A stretch of DNA of 64,000 nucleotides from Brienomyrus brachyistius (lineage: Eukaryota > Chordata > Actinopteri > Osteoglossiformes > Mormyridae): positions 434,001 to 498,000 of the forward strand of contig NC_064554.1 in assembly GCF_023856365.1 (NCBI RefSeq). Reading direction: 5' to 3'. Below the pieces are notes generated by a model. The model ran no database searches. It saw nothing but the letters and a program-made list of their open reading frames with translations, and had not been told where the DNA came from. The translations under genes were made by a program, and so were the position numbers. This document shows, in pieces, positions 42,091-53,987 of this stretch. The number at the start of each line of letters is the position of its first letter. Within the stretch, counting starts at the first letter, position 1.

Positions 42091-44827
42091 CATTGGCCAA
42101 GGCCTCAAAGGGGGTTCGTGACCCCACACACAGACACACTTAAACACACACAGATTAACAAGGGAGGCCAGCACTCCAACTTTTATTGCTCAAAGTTTTA
42201 ACGACCTACAGACAGCAGAGTGGACCTCAAGGACAGGGGTCCCTCGACTTGGCACACAACCCCCTCCCCAGACATCCTGCCTTACATACCACTCGCCCAA
42301 CACCCTAGAGAAAGTTTCTTTTAAATTTGGCTGTTGTATATCTGTATATTTATTTACTCATGACTACTAGTCTCAATATACAGATAGGTTATGTTTGTAA
42401 TGTGTCCTAACTTTCACAGATTCTTTTTCCTTGACTGACAAATCTTCGTCCCCCTTTTCTTTTCCACATTCCTCAGCAGGCCTTATCTGATCTTTGTATT
42501 CTACCATGCCTAAAGGTAAGATGTGCTGTTGGAATGTGAATATATCATATAATGTCTGTATAAATGGTAACCTCTGATTGAGGTGCAATCTAGACCACCT
42601 GGACCAGGTACTGGTGTGAGTAATATAACATAATGACATAATATAAGTAATCATTAATTAATCATTACAGATGGTATTCGGTGTGAACCACTAGGCTGGT
42701 ACAGCATGTTTGGTATCAAACCGATGGACAATCACTTCAGTTTACAAATCTGGTCAGTGGTCACCACGAAAGTGAATATATCAAAAGTTACACCAGCCTA
42801 ATGAAAATCATCAATACAAGGGAAATCAATCTGGTCATAAATCTCAAAAGGACTGATAGAGACCCCCTTCTGAAAGCCCGCCAAATGGATGGTCAGCCAT
42901 TGGTCCAGGAGTGGAATTCCTGGTCACTCTTATTCACGAACTTAATACTATAAAACCTGTCACCTCTGAACAAAGCCAGGAGAGGAGAAACAGAAGGGAG
43001 GAGAAAACAAAAGACCATCAGCCCAAAGAGAGGCAGAGAACATCAGCCCAAGAGAAGAGAAGCCAACAAGAAGCCCTCCTTGAAGCCTGCCAGTGAAGGC
43101 CCAGCTGGACAGAGAACTGCAACCAAGCCCAAGATTCACCAGGAGAGAGAATCAGAGGGGCTCCACTCCAACAACCGCTGCAAACACCGAGCCTCCCTGA
43201 GTGCCAACACCCATCAGCTCATCAGCCACTGCAAGCAACTACCAAGACCCCCCCCCCCCTTTCCTGCAGCCAAATAAACCAACTTCCTTTCATTTCTAAC
43301 AAGCTAAACTGTCCTATTCACCTGCTATATTACTTTAGGGTTGTGTTTCCACAAACTGCTTGCTTTGCAGAACAGTTTTTCCCTTTTTAGGTTACTCGTT
43401 TTAAATCTGGGCATTGCATTTTCATGATTACATTGTGTCTATTCCGTAATTTCATGTTTATTGTTTGTTAGGTGTAATGTCTGTCTTATGTTAGTTGTAG
43501 GAATAAATGCATGTCTTTTACACAACTTCAGCCTCCGTCATTGAGTGCTCAACAATAGTACCTGCCTCTGTGAGATCTGGCTACTACGCTCTGAAACCTC
43601 AAACTCGCCTGAAATATCGCGAGACTCTCTCTCATCGGCCGTGAGGGGAGCATCGCTATCGAGAATTTACATTACCTGCTGACGCAGCTCGCTGGACCAG
43701 CCTTCTAACCCAGGTTATTGAGCGATACTGGTTATTAATGAATCCCATTTAAGTCTCACATTAACAGACTCACGGCGATTCACAATTGAGTTTGGAGGAG
43801 CCGATCATTCGTTAACAATTGGTTAATAATCAGCATTAAATAATAAGTTAATTAATTTCAAAACATATTGGTGGAGATATTAAAATTTACCTGAACTAAT
43901 AATTCCTACATTTATTGAAGAATGCGGGCACAAGCTTTAAACTTATTGTGAGCACACAATTTTAACTTTTTATGACCTAACGTACAGTTGAATAAGCGCT
44001 GTGAACTGGTTGCAAAAGTTGAGGATCAATCGCACTCTGCAATCTGAAGGCATTTAAGCGGGATCATACGGGCTTATTATAGTTATTTTATTTCTGTTAT
44101 TAGTAGTTATATTATTTTGTTTTATTTTTGGTTATTTTATTTTAGTTTATTTCGTTTTAAACTGCAGTAAACCTTAAACCTATATCTGACGAGATTCTCA
44201 GATATAGCGCGTTGTTTCTAGGATCGACTCGGACGAGTTTCTCCGTTTCTATATATCCTGGCAGAGATCTCTCTATTAGCGAACAGGAATTCTTGTTACG
44301 AGGTTCTAACCTGAATTTGTTGCGCTTGGACTCCCTGAGATAAGACCGATAGCTCAGCTACCTTTCAGGATCTTACTCATATGTGTGTGCCTGCTTTAGA
44401 CAAAGTAAGTTTAACCCCACTTTGCGCTGTGAGCCAAGTGTGTGTGTCATTTAGAAATTGGGAGTCTCCTGTGCTTGCGACCCGCCGTGGTTTAAGCACC
44501 ATTTGCGACGAGATACAGTGCACTTACCATTTAGATCCGTCGCAGTAACGCGAGCGCTGTCTCGCTTCAGTAATTGTTTTAATGGGTTAAATTGCACAAG
44601 GCGCAGAAGAAGGCCGCAAGCGGCATGCGCATGCAGTGAAAATCACTCATCTAGCGTCGGCAACCGCCTAGCTATATCTTTGGTTACGCGTGCAGTCAGC
44701 GAACGCCACTCTAACCACTTAGAGGTCAGAGCCCTGAAGGCCTGCCTGACGCCATTTGTTTTGTTACCCCTTAGGCTCACTTGCCTGGGACCCCCCCCCC
44801 CCCCACAGAAGGAGCAACGCCCCATTG
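42091..44827. other. Unclassified 2.7-kb region, possible LTR material
   Basis: No coding motifs were found. 'actataaaacc' near 42948 and 'gaataaatgc' at 43501 are spaced like a TATA box and poly(A) signal of a long LTR. A reverse-sense AATAAA lies near 42183. Two poly(C) runs occur (43247 and 44791). I found no paired LTR, primer site or TSD, so no element is called. Confidence 0.35.
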
Positions 44828-45275
44828 AGCCTCTAGTGGTCAGGCGTAGAACTACCACTCCATTTCGAAATCGCGCCTCTAGTGGTCAGCTGTAGAACTA
44901 CCACTCTTTCGAAATCGCGCCTCTAGTGGTCAGGCATAGAACTACCACTCCATTACGAAATCGCGCCTCTAGTGGTCAGGCATAGAACTACCACTCCTTT
45001 ACGAAATCGCGCCTCTAGTGGTCAGGCATAGAACTACCACTCCATTACGAAATCGCGCTTCTAGTGGTCAGGCATAGAACTACCACTCCATTACGAAATC
45101 GCGCTTCTAGTGGTCAGGCATAGAACTACCACTCCATTTTGAAATTGCACTTTTAGTGGCAAGCCAGAGCAGCGCCACTCCATTGAAATTGCACCTCTAG
45201 TGGTCAGCCATAGTAGGTTAATAACATCTGAGTTGGGTCTCTGGTGGTCAACTGCGGTAATACCAACACGCATAA
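44828..45275 (+). repeat. 46-bp tandem array, about 9 units
   Basis: The unit 'cctctagtggtcaggcatag' plus 'aactaccactccattacgaa' plus 'atcgcg' (46 bp) repeats about nine times. The middle copies are nearly identical and the last ones decay. Each unit contains AGTGGT and ACCACT, so it can form a short stem. The reverse strand of each unit reads CCACTAGAGG(C/A)GCG, close to a CTCF core but one G short. Confidence 0.92.
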
Positions 45276-46967
45276 TTGGACACACAGGTTCTTGCCTGAA
45301 AGCATTAATCAACTTCACGAACTAAATCAATTTGATTACAACACATTAACATCTAATTAGCTTATTGCTGCATAACTAATTGATGTTTACAATTGAATAA
45401 GAAACACAATTCATTTGGTTTGATTTATGTTTTACCTTTTTGATTTAATTTAGGTTTTATTTCATTTCATGCTTTCATTCATTCCCTCTCCCCCAACAAG
45501 GTGACTTGCATAGAAGTTCAACCACTATTAACAACAATCAACCAGTTACATACACAATCACATCAGGGAGTCGTTCTGGACCTAATCGGTTAAGCTCTTC
45601 CTGTGCTAGGTGCTTACCATTCGCTCTCTGTTGGTTGAGCTTGTCTGTGGCTCTGCTGTCACTGCTTGCGATCGTACAGTTTGTCAGAACCGAAGGGGAG
45701 TTCTCAGCAATTGGATGCCCAAAAGCGTGCCAGCCCGGCTGCACCCACTGACTCATTAAGGGCAAGGCTGACAGGTACCTCAGGCGGTCATTACAACTTT
45801 TGAGCAGGACCTCGTCTAGGGTGAGTTCTGAGAACGGCCCTAGCTTGGACACTCACTAGGGTGGGTGATACCTGAAGGCGATTTTGCCAACCTTGGTCGA
45901 GTCAGGCCTCAGGTAGTGCAGCCGATAAGCTGAGCCCCACCTGGGTTGTCTCAGTTATGCGTACAGAACACCCCCTTCCAAGTTGACATTGCTGGGGATC
46001 GGGGGAGTGAGAGCTGGACTCAGGCCTGCTTGGCTGGGATTGAGCTTGTGGGACGTGCCCTGTTCAGGAGGGACACCTGACAGTGTTCAAACCTCTCCAC
46101 CTGCATCACCAGCTTAACACCGCAACACCTCATATAGGGACAAGTAAAGCAGAACCTGCTAGTGGTCTCCCTTCTGGTCAAAGCGGAGTTGTTCAACAGA
46201 GCCCTCACCAAACATATTTTAATATATATGCAAATTTGACAGATACTAAATAATAAGATAAATTATCCGATAAAATGGGAGCAGAATGGCAACCCACCTC
46301 GTCATCTTCGTGCAGAAAACAAGTGAAGCCGCGTCTTTCAAACCGGCAGCGTCCCACGTGCCGAGGAGTCAAATGTAATCAAGCAACACGGCCCACACAA
46401 TTAAATAATAACATCATAATAATTATATCTCTTGTATAATTATTCTATATATTATTCTATAATTAGAGGAACAAACTTTTATAAATTGACTTGTAGACCG
46501 AGAATAGTATACAACACCGTAAGCATATAACCCTTAAAGGTTGATTAATTAAAAATCGCACATTCATCCTGCATAACATAAAACAATGACTTAAAGAGAC
46601 TTAATTGTGAAATGAACGCTACTGTCCGAGGGCATTTATCTCCACAAATCGCTATGGAACATAATGTTAAATACTCAGATTTTAAGAATGACAGAATCTT
46701 AACATTTAATATTTTGTTTTGCGATACCGATACGTAGTGATATTGGTATGTGGAACAACGTTATGTTACACACGCCTCCCACAATACAAGAAGCTGTAGT
46801 TAGATTATGAGCTTATTCACAAATTACCCGTTTGCCTTTTACCGTGACTGAGCACGATCCCCCACCCCAGCTGGTCTGCACTCCCCACATTGCAATTAAC
46901 GATCCTGGCCTCAGCGCTTTTGTTACCGTGGGACTTTGTTGTGTTGAAGAAAACATTAAAATGAAGT
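45276..46967. other. Unclassified DNA downstream of the 46-bp array
   Basis: About 1.7 kb. The part 45480-46210 is GC-balanced and AT-rich DNA follows. An open frame at 45506-45751 has a hydrophobic segment but starts at TTG and has no recognised match, so it was not called. Confidence 0.4.
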
Positions 46968-47195
46968 CTGAGGAATGTTACATAACAGATAAAATGCAAA
47001 AACTCTCTCTGGTGTAATTCACTGCATAAAACCAATGGTCTTAAGTGTGGTGTCTTCTTCATAACACTCCCTGACTTTTGTATTCGTGACCATGAGATAG
47101 GGTGGGCTGCTTTTCTTCCTTCATTTGACTAGTGTTCCTCCCTTTCCTCCCAGCCTTGGTTGGTGGTTCAGGCAGCATCACCTTCTTTTAATAGA
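46968..47195 (-). repeat. Inverted copy of the 17742 repeat
   Basis: Reverse complement of 17742-17972 at roughly 95% identity. A SINE-tail copy adjoins it at 47205. Confidence 0.8.
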
Positions 47196-47204
47196 CCCAG
47201 GTTT

Positions 47205-47437
47205 ATCCATCCATCCATTTTCCAAACCGCTTATCATACTGGGTCGCAGGGAGTCCGGAGCCTATCCCAGAAGCAATGGGCAGGGAACAACCCAGGATGG
47301 GGGGCCAGCCCATCGCAGGGCACACTCACACACCATTCACTCACACATATGGGAAATTTCGTAACTCCAATTAGCCTCCGTATGTTTTTGGACTGTGGGG
47401 GGAAACCGGAGTACCACGACGACATGCGGAGAACATG
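47205..47437 (-). repeat. SINE-tail copy, reverse sense
   Basis: Begins with (ATCC)n and 'ccaaaccgcttatcatactg' and runs to 'gactgtggggggaaaccgga'. It matches the copies at 27031 and 47870 in reverse orientation. The tRNA-like head is missing. Confidence 0.85.
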
Positions 47438-47869
47438 CCGCACAGTGTTCAAGAGTACAGTTCTTGTAAGGAACCTGCTCCCTATGAACCAGTCGTTTGT
47501 GAATGTCACACAGCTACTCTAACTGGCAGGACCAGGACTTCTCCATGTTCTATGCAGCCATTTTGTACCTTTGCATAAGCCGTTTGTTGGTGCCCTATAG
47601 GAAGTGATTAATATATAAACTCTGAAGTGTGGGAGCTCATAAAGACCATGATGGCGTCATTCACATAACGATAAGGTGCTATTAGTTAAACATGCAGCAA
47701 TGTGATATACACTATCGCCACCTGCAGGCTACATCAAACTTTTCACCTCCGTTGCACTTTTCTTACTCCTTCCTGAGATCTGTCTCATTAGCATTAGCCT
47801 CCACTAAATGCTGCTCCTTTATGTTTCTGCTTCTTCTCCTGACAGATTTTATTGTTCAGTTCTGCTCAG

Positions 47870-48453
47870 GGGGCGACATGGTGGTGCAGTGGTTAGCACT
47901 GTTGCCTCACACCTCTGGGAGCCGGGTTCGAGTCTCCGCCTGGGTCACATGTGTGTGGAGTTTGCATGTTCTCCCCATGTCGTCGTGGGGTTTCCTCCGG
48001 GTACTCCGGTTTCTCACAGTCCAAGGACCTGCTGAGGCTAATTGGAGTTACTAAATTGCCTGTAGGAGTGAATGGTGTGAGTGAATGGTGTGAGTGAATG
48101 GTGTGAGTGTGCCCTGCAATGGGCTGGCCCCCCATCCTGGGTTGTTCCCTGCCTCATGCCCATTGCTTCCGGGATAGGCTCTGGACCCCCCGTGACCCAG
48201 TAGGATAAGCGGTTAAGAAAATGGATGGATGGATGGAGTGCATGGTGTGAGTGAATGGTGTGAGTGCATGGTGTGAGTGAATGGTGTGAGTGCATGTGTG
48301 AGTGAATGGTGTGTGAGTGTGCCCTGCGATGGGCTGGCCCCCCATCCTGGGTTGTTCCCTGCCTTGTGCCCATTGCTTCCGGGATAGGCTCCGGACCCCC
48401 CGTGACCCAGTAGGATAAGCGGTTAAGAAAATGGATGGATGGATGGATGGAAT
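47870..48453 (+). mobile_element. tRNA-derived SINE with duplicated tail
   Basis: The head has RNA polymerase III boxes: an A box 'tggtgcagtgg' at 47882-47892 and a B box 'ggttcgagtct' at 47935-47945. The tail ('tgccctgcaatgggctggcc' ... (GGAT)n) appears twice in tandem: once to about 48236 and again from about 48317 to 48450, joined by 'gtgagtgaatggt' repeats. One 10-bp TSD TTCTGCTCAG (47860-47869 and 48454-48463) encloses the whole unit, so it moved or expanded as one piece. The (GGAT)n end matches the 3' end of Rex3/RTE LINEs, the likely mobilising partner. Confidence 0.88.
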
Positions 48454-48798
48454 TTCTGCTCAGCTTGGGTTCTGTCATTTGCCAAAAAAATGGAAAATAT
48501 TGTTCTTTCTTTTCCATATTTTCCTTTTGATTATCTTGCGGTAACAAACTGGTGTGTCGCCTCGTCTATTTTAGTGGCCAAAAAGTGGATTTTTCAGTAT
48601 GATTTTTCTCTTTCAAATCATTCAAATGCATAACTAATTTAGGCAGATGAATGTAAAAGAAACACAAACAATTTCATAAATATACATTTTTCATTGTTCA
48701 GTTTGCATTAATTCCAATTTTCCAAATATATGAAATTTTATTAAGGTAAAACATGACAAAATAAATAATTACGACATCCTTATTCTCTATGAGGAAGT

Positions 48799-48836
48799 AG
48801 TATTTGTACGGCTTCTCCACAGCCCCCATCACTGTG
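48799..48836 (-). other. Recombination signal of IGHV segment 1
   Basis: Minus strand: heptamer CACAGTG (48830-48836) directly after the V exon, a 22-base spacer and nonamer ACAAATACT (48799-48807). This is a 23-type RSS, the class used by heavy-chain V segments in RAG-mediated joining. Confidence 0.88.
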
Positions 48837-49276
48837 AGTCTCTGGCACAGTAGTACACAGCCGTGTCTTCAGTTTTCAGGCTGTTCATCTGTAAATACAG
48901 CTGGTTCTTGCCGTCGTCTCTGGAGATGGTGAATCTGCCCTGAACAGACTGGGAGTAGTAAGTGCTACTGCTATATGCATAAGCGACCCACTCCAGTCCC
49001 TTCCCAGGAGCCTGTCTGACCCAGTTCATTTCATAGCTACTTAATGTGAACCCAGAGGCTGTACATGTCAGTCTGTGTGATTCTCCTGGTCTCTTCACCA
49101 CTGGTTCAGACTCAGTCAGTACAACCTGAGCCTTCACACCTGTAAATAAAGAGGTAGAGCAGACTTTTAGATGAGCACAAAGAAAGATGCAGAGAGAAAG
49201 AGAGACAGAGAGGAGAGAGACAGGGACCTGAGAGAGCCAGTGCTGTGAGGGTGAGCAGGGCTGGTAGGAGCTTCAT
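48837..49276 (-). CDS. Immunoglobulin heavy-chain V segment 1
   Basis: A germline IGHV in two exons. Leader 49228-49276 encodes [16 protein letters not shown] with a phase-1 GT donor. An 88-bp intron follows, and the V exon is 48837-49139. The frameworks are complete. The FR1 cysteine is in [12 protein letters not shown], and [15 protein letters not shown] gives FR2 with the core Trp. [20 protein letters not shown] is FR3, ending [11 protein letters not shown]1 is GFTLSSYE, and CDR2 is short (AYSSST). The segment joins D-J elements after RAG cutting at its RSS and then encodes the antigen-binding V domain. A 'tttaaaag' TATA-like box lies about 90 bp upstream of the ATG. No defect is visible, so it is probably functional. 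Confidence 0.95.
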
Positions 49277-50022
49277 GGCTGCAGGACAGAGGGAGGAGCA
49301 CTGAGGTAAAGTACACACTGAGTCCCAGTGACTGCTGCTCTCTGTCACACACTGACACTGGCTCCTTTAAAAGCTGTGGCAGGTTTGTACAGGATCCTCC
49401 TTTGTCAGTCCTGCAGTGGGAGTGGTCACATAATAATCAGCTTAATTTGATATGTAAAACCTAAATATACAAATAGTTCATGTCCCATGGAGTCTAGAAA
49501 TAATAACACTTTTTGTAAAATCAAAATTCTACAGAGAAAAAATTTTTAATAAAATTCATTAATAGGGAGTAGATTTTATTTAATTAATTTATGTTATTGT
49601 TTGTTGTGCAAAGTTATTTTCTTATATTCTTTTACTAAGTCAGTTACTCAGTTTTCAACAAATAGAATGAAATATAAGTTTGAAACTGGTCATATTTAAA
49701 ACTTTAACAGTCATATTACATAAGTCAGGCAATGATTCACAAGACAAATGTAACATAGTTGCTACAGTCTGTTGAAAATGGGCATCACTGTGATGTTTGT
49801 GTCCCTCTGATGCCTGCATTTACTGTCACTCTGAGGACATCTTGTGGTTCTGGCTGGAATTGCATTGATTGCATTTTATTTTAATAACTTTTTGACAGTA
49901 TTCAGCTTGGCAATTCATCTTTTTTAGTTGCTTTACTTAAAAATGTCAATATACTGCATTCTTCAAAAAATACCCTCAATGGAATGTATTTTAATAAAGT
50001 TTTGACACAGATGTACTTATAC
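49277..50022. repeat. IGHV upstream region, part of a duplicated block
   Basis: 49545-49900 is homologous to 52110-52460, with shared blocks 'ttaattaatttatgttattg', 'agttgctacagtct' and 'tgtgtccctctg'. Part also matches 51690-51880. The copies show tandem duplication of V-bearing units. There is no gene in it. Confidence 0.75.
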
Positions 50023-50222
50023 TTGGTTTATTTAGCAACTGCTTCTATCCAAAGTAAAAGACGTTTTTCATAAAGCAGGATCAGACAATTGCTGGACACT
50101 GGAGGGTTAAGGGTCTTGCTCAGGGGCCCTCAGTGACATCAGTCTGCTGATCACATGATTAAACCAGTGACCATCTGATCATGAGTACAATCATAACCCA
50201 CTGAGCCACACACTGCCTCTGA
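50023..50222 (-). mobile_element. tRNA-derived SINE (second family)
   Basis: In minus sense it has an A-box-like 'tggctcagtgg' (50198-50208), then 'gggcccctgagcaagaccct' plus 'taaccct', and it ends in the widespread fish SINE tail 'ctttggatagaagcagttgc' plus 'taaata'. The tail differs from that of the (GGAT)n family. A 35-base fragment of the same tail type may lie at 22491-22523. Confidence 0.75.
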
Positions 50223-50950
50223 CATCCTGAGGGACCCTCAGAGCTGAAGGTTCTGTAAAGCCCTACAGTCTCTCCTGTCACTGTCACTGTCGAGCACAGT
50301 AATGACAGTCCCTTAGTCCTTTGGCAAAAGCCACACTCTGGGAAACAGGCAGCCAACCAGGCTTTGGGCTTCTGAGGGGTCAAACGGCTGGGGAACAAGT
50401 TCTGTGAGGCAGGACTCAAGTGAGGAGGGCTGATGGTCACAGGATACAAGGAAAAGTGTGGAACCAGACCAGGAAAGGGGTCTCCAGTGGACTAGGGGCT
50501 ATGAGACACAGCTCAGAATTACAACAGGAACTGAAAATCTAGCTGACAGTTTACAAGGAGGTTCACAGCGGCTGTACATCCTGTCCAGAACAACAGCAAA
50601 CATGGCTGAGCCTGGAGCAAAACTCAGACAGTCATTATACAGACCCTGAAATTAGAAGTGATGGTTTGGGACAGAGTCACAGCGCCCATCCTCATCACCC
50701 TACAGCGGGTAAAGTATGACCATCTCTGGTCACTAGGCTGCAGAGGTTACAATTTTTAAGTATTGCTGCTCGTAAATGTGGCGATAGGAGAAAGTCACTG
50801 TTTTAAGAATTTTAAATATTGTAATTTTTGAATTTATAAATGTCTAATAAGTTGGTTTTTTACAACTTCAACTGAATGTCAAAAAATGAACAGATACACT
50901 CAACTCCAGGATAAATAATAATGTAACATCCTTACTCTCTGTGAGGAAGT

Positions 50951-50988
50951 AGTATTTGTACAGCTTCCCCACAGCCCCCATCACTGTG
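50951..50988 (-). other. Recombination signal of IGHV segment 2
   Basis: Minus strand: heptamer CACAGTG (50982-50988), a 22-base spacer and nonamer ACAAATACT (50951-50959). The heptamer and nonamer are identical to those of segment 1. Confidence 0.88.
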
Positions 50989-51434
50989 AGTGTCTGGCAC
51001 AGTAGTACACAGCCGTGTCTTCAGCTTTCAGGCTGTTCATCTGTAAATACAGCTGGTTCTTGCCGTCGAATCTGGAGATTGTGAACCTGCCTTGAACAGA
51101 CTGCGAGTACCAGGTGCTACCACCGCCAGTGCTGATCCCAGCAACCCACTCCAGTCCCTTCCCAGGAGCTTGTCTGATCCAGCTCATCCACCAGTCACTG
51201 AATGTGAATCCAGAGACTGTACATGTCAGTCTGTGTGATTCTCCTGGTCTCTTCACCACTGGTTCAAACTCAGTCAGTACAACCTGAGCCTTCACACCTG
51301 TAAATAAAGAGGTAGAGCAGACTTTTAGATGAGCACAAAGAAAGATGCAGAGAGAAAGAGAGACAGAGAGGAGAGAGACAGGGACCTGAGAGAGCCAGTG
51401 CTGTGAGGGTGAGCAGGGCTGGTAGGAGCTTCAT
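50989..51434 (-). CDS. Immunoglobulin heavy-chain V segment 2
   Basis: A paralogue of segment 1, 2,152 bp away, with an identical leader (51386-51434) and intron. The V exon is 50989-51297. FR1 has [18 protein letters not shown]2 [17 protein letters not shown]3 [20 protein letters not shown], and the end is [14 protein letters not shown]1 GFTFSDWW and CDR2 ISTGGGST differ clearly from segment 1 while the frameworks are nearly the same, as expected for diversified V genes. Both conserved cysteines and the FR2 Trp are present, with an open frame from leader to RSS. GGGCAAAT (minus, 51605-51612) about 170 bp upstream of the ATG could be a weak octamer, with 6 of 8 matches. It is probably functional. 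Confidence 0.95.
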
Positions 51435-52734
51435 GGCTGCAGGACAGAGGGAGGAGCACTGAGGTAAAGTACACACTGAGTCCCAGTGACTGCTGCTCTC
51501 TGTCACACACTGACACTGGCTCCTTTAAAAGCTGTGGCAGGTTTGTACAGGATCCTCCTCTGATGGGCGTGGGGTGGTTTGGGGGGGAAATCATCACATG
51601 ATTAATTTGCCCTGCAGAGACTTACTATACAAACATTATCTTTGGACAATGCACTCCAAAAGTGATAATCGCACAATTTTTGTAGTAAAACCAATTTCAC
51701 TATGACCTCATCCTAAATTTCTAAATGTCATGAAATGCATTAATAAGTAATAACATGTATTTAATTACTTTTTTTATTATGTGTTGTGCAAAGTAAAAAT
51801 ATTATTTTCTCACATTTTTACCAAGTCGTTTACTAAGTTTTTAATAGAATAAAATATACTGTAAGAGTTAAACTATTTACATTCATACCTCTATGTTCAT
51901 GTTAACACGTTGTAGTGCTGGATTTCATAGTCAATGATTCAATATTATATGCTTTTAGAATTTTAATGAAGAATTTATTTGTTTGATTGAAGGTTTGTTG
52001 TTTGAAGGGGTTTTGTAGGGAATTCATGATAACTATAAGAACCATATTACAGCATTTTGGCATGATTCACAACAGCAGTTTATAAAGCAGTACAGCTGCT
52101 ACAGCAAAAGGGAAGAGATTTTATTAAATTAATTTATGTTATTGTGTGCTGTGTATAGTATAGTATTTTAGCAAATTAGTTACTCCGTTTTTAACAGAAT
52201 AAAATGGAATATAAGTATGAAGCAATTCATATTTAAAATTATAACATCTATATTACACAATTTACACATTTTAAACACAATTTAGGCAATTATTCACAAG
52301 AACAATTTAACACAGTTGCTACAGTCTATCTAAAATGGGTCTCAGTCTGATATTTGTGTCCCTCTGCTGCCTGCATTTACTGTCACACTGAGGACACCTT
52401 GTGCTTCCTGTTGGAACTGCAGTGATTGTTTGTAGTTTGATGATTATAATCGTTCTGTTTCCACAGACCACAGGCGATTCTACACCCTTCATCTTATTTT
52501 TTTTCTCAGCCCATCTGAATTTTTCGTTACAGAAAAGTATCAACCCAAATCCTAGGATAACCCGTTCTATAGACCACAGGAATTATATTAAACACTTTTC
52601 AAAATTAATTTCTTTTTCTCATCATCTTAAGGCTTTTTATCCTGGCATTTACAGTAAGCTGAGTGGCTCTATACACATTAAGTCTAGGTTTTAAAAAAGT
52701 CATGATTTTATCAAAGATTTTGTAAAAGTATAAA

Positions 52735-53180
52735 TGACACGCCCACGCAGGCGAGACCTACCGGGTGTTGCTGTGTTACAGCTGATTAACAAAAGAAACC
52801 AACTTACCCCAGCACACGCGAAATACTGAGGCGAATGTCTTTGTGCCACACTGAGCGATTCTTTGTCTATTGTCTTCCCCGTTTCCCGCGCCTGTTCTGT
52901 CTGCCTGGTGTGTTCTCCTTACCTGCTCCCCTATCCTTCCCCAGAACCGCTCCTGACCTGACTCCCCTGCCAAGACCGGCACGTCCCGTTCCCGCTCCCC
53001 TGTGTGGTCCTGTCCCGTGCCTTCTCGTAGGACAGATTTCCTGGCTTTCGACCCCCGCTCTCCATTACCGACCACGATCTTTGCTTGTCCCTACCTGTAC
53101 CACCGATCTGATCTCGCCAATAAAACATGCGATCGCTTGCATTGCTGGATCCGTGTCTTCCTGTCCGAGTATCCCTCACA
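52735..53180 (+). repeat. Solo LTR, 446 bp, with 5-bp TSD
   Basis: The unit starts TGACACGCCC and ends TCCCTCACA, and is flanked by a perfect 5-bp duplication ATAAA (52730-52734 and 53181-53185). AATAAA occurs at 53119-53124, about 60 bp before the end. There is no internal coding region, so this is a solo LTR left by recombination, probably of a Gypsy/ERV-type element. Confidence 0.85.
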
Positions 53181-53185
53181 ATAAA

Positions 53186-53948
53186 CATAGTTATTAAGTT
53201 GTCCTGTCCTGGCCGCTTGGGTGTAGCTTCATCAGAAGTGTTCAGACTCACACACCCTGTAAACTCATTACTTTAAAAAGAAATGAATAGATCAATGTCA
53301 GGGAGCCTCAAAACTTTTGAATCCTCAGTCATTAAAAATCATTGTTAAATGTAAGTCTTTTTATAGATAAATTACATTATACATCAACATAAATCCATCC
53401 ATCCACCCATCCACTTTCTGTAGCCTCTTGTCCAATTCAGGGTAGCGGGGGGACCAGAGCCTTACATCAGCATCATTTTTATTATTATCGGACAGATTAG
53501 TGATTAATAGTATCTGCCGCTATGGAGGATTTGACACACACTATATGGACGTATTGAGTCAGACGTCTTAATCACTGAATTCAGGTCTTTTCTTCAGGCT
53601 CATTGCCACAGCTGTATAACATCAAGCACCTAGTCATACAGTCAGGTTTACAAACTTCTGGGAAGGAATGGGATGTTCTGAAGAGCTCAGTGAATTCAAG
53701 TGTGATACTGTCACAGGATGCCACCTTTGTAATAAGTCAGGCTGTGAATTTCTTCTCTGCTAGATATTCCACAGTCAGCTGTATGTGGTATTATTGCAAA
53801 GTGGAAGTGTTTAGGAAGAAGAGAAATTCAACCACAAAGTGGCAGATGACATAAAGTAATACATTATAAACATGTAAAATAATAGATCTGTGGGTAAAAT
53901 GATGGAAATTCAATTACTAGTATTATTGTGTCTCATCTCTTATAAATC
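53186..53948. other. No gene; short SINE-tail relic
   Basis: 53397-53462 begins with 'atccatccatccacccatcc' and 'cagggtagcggggggaccag' and is a worn SINE-tail fragment. The rest is unassigned. Confidence 0.5.
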
Positions 53949-53987
53949 AGTTTTTGTATCACTCTCCCATTACATTCTCTTGCTGTG
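53949..53987 (-). other. Recombination signal of IGHV segment 3
   Basis: Minus strand: heptamer CACAGCA (53981-53987), a spacer of exactly 23 bases and nonamer ACAAAAACT (53949-53957). The nonamer is the closest to consensus of the three segments. The heptamer keeps the essential CAC. Confidence 0.88.

Noticed and set aside
42130..43554. Possible long LTRs (TATA-like, AATAAA on both strands)
   Set aside because: No second copy, primer-binding site, TG...CA pair or target duplication was found.
45506..45751. 81-codon frame with a hydrophobic segment
   Set aside because: It starts at TTG, not ATG, and has no recognised homologue or gene context. It may be part of a worn retroelement, but I cannot support that.
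47882..47945. tRNA gene suggested by A and B boxes
   Set aside because: The boxes belong to a SINE head. There is no cloverleaf with a plausible anticodon, and the unit continues into the SINE tail inside a TSD.
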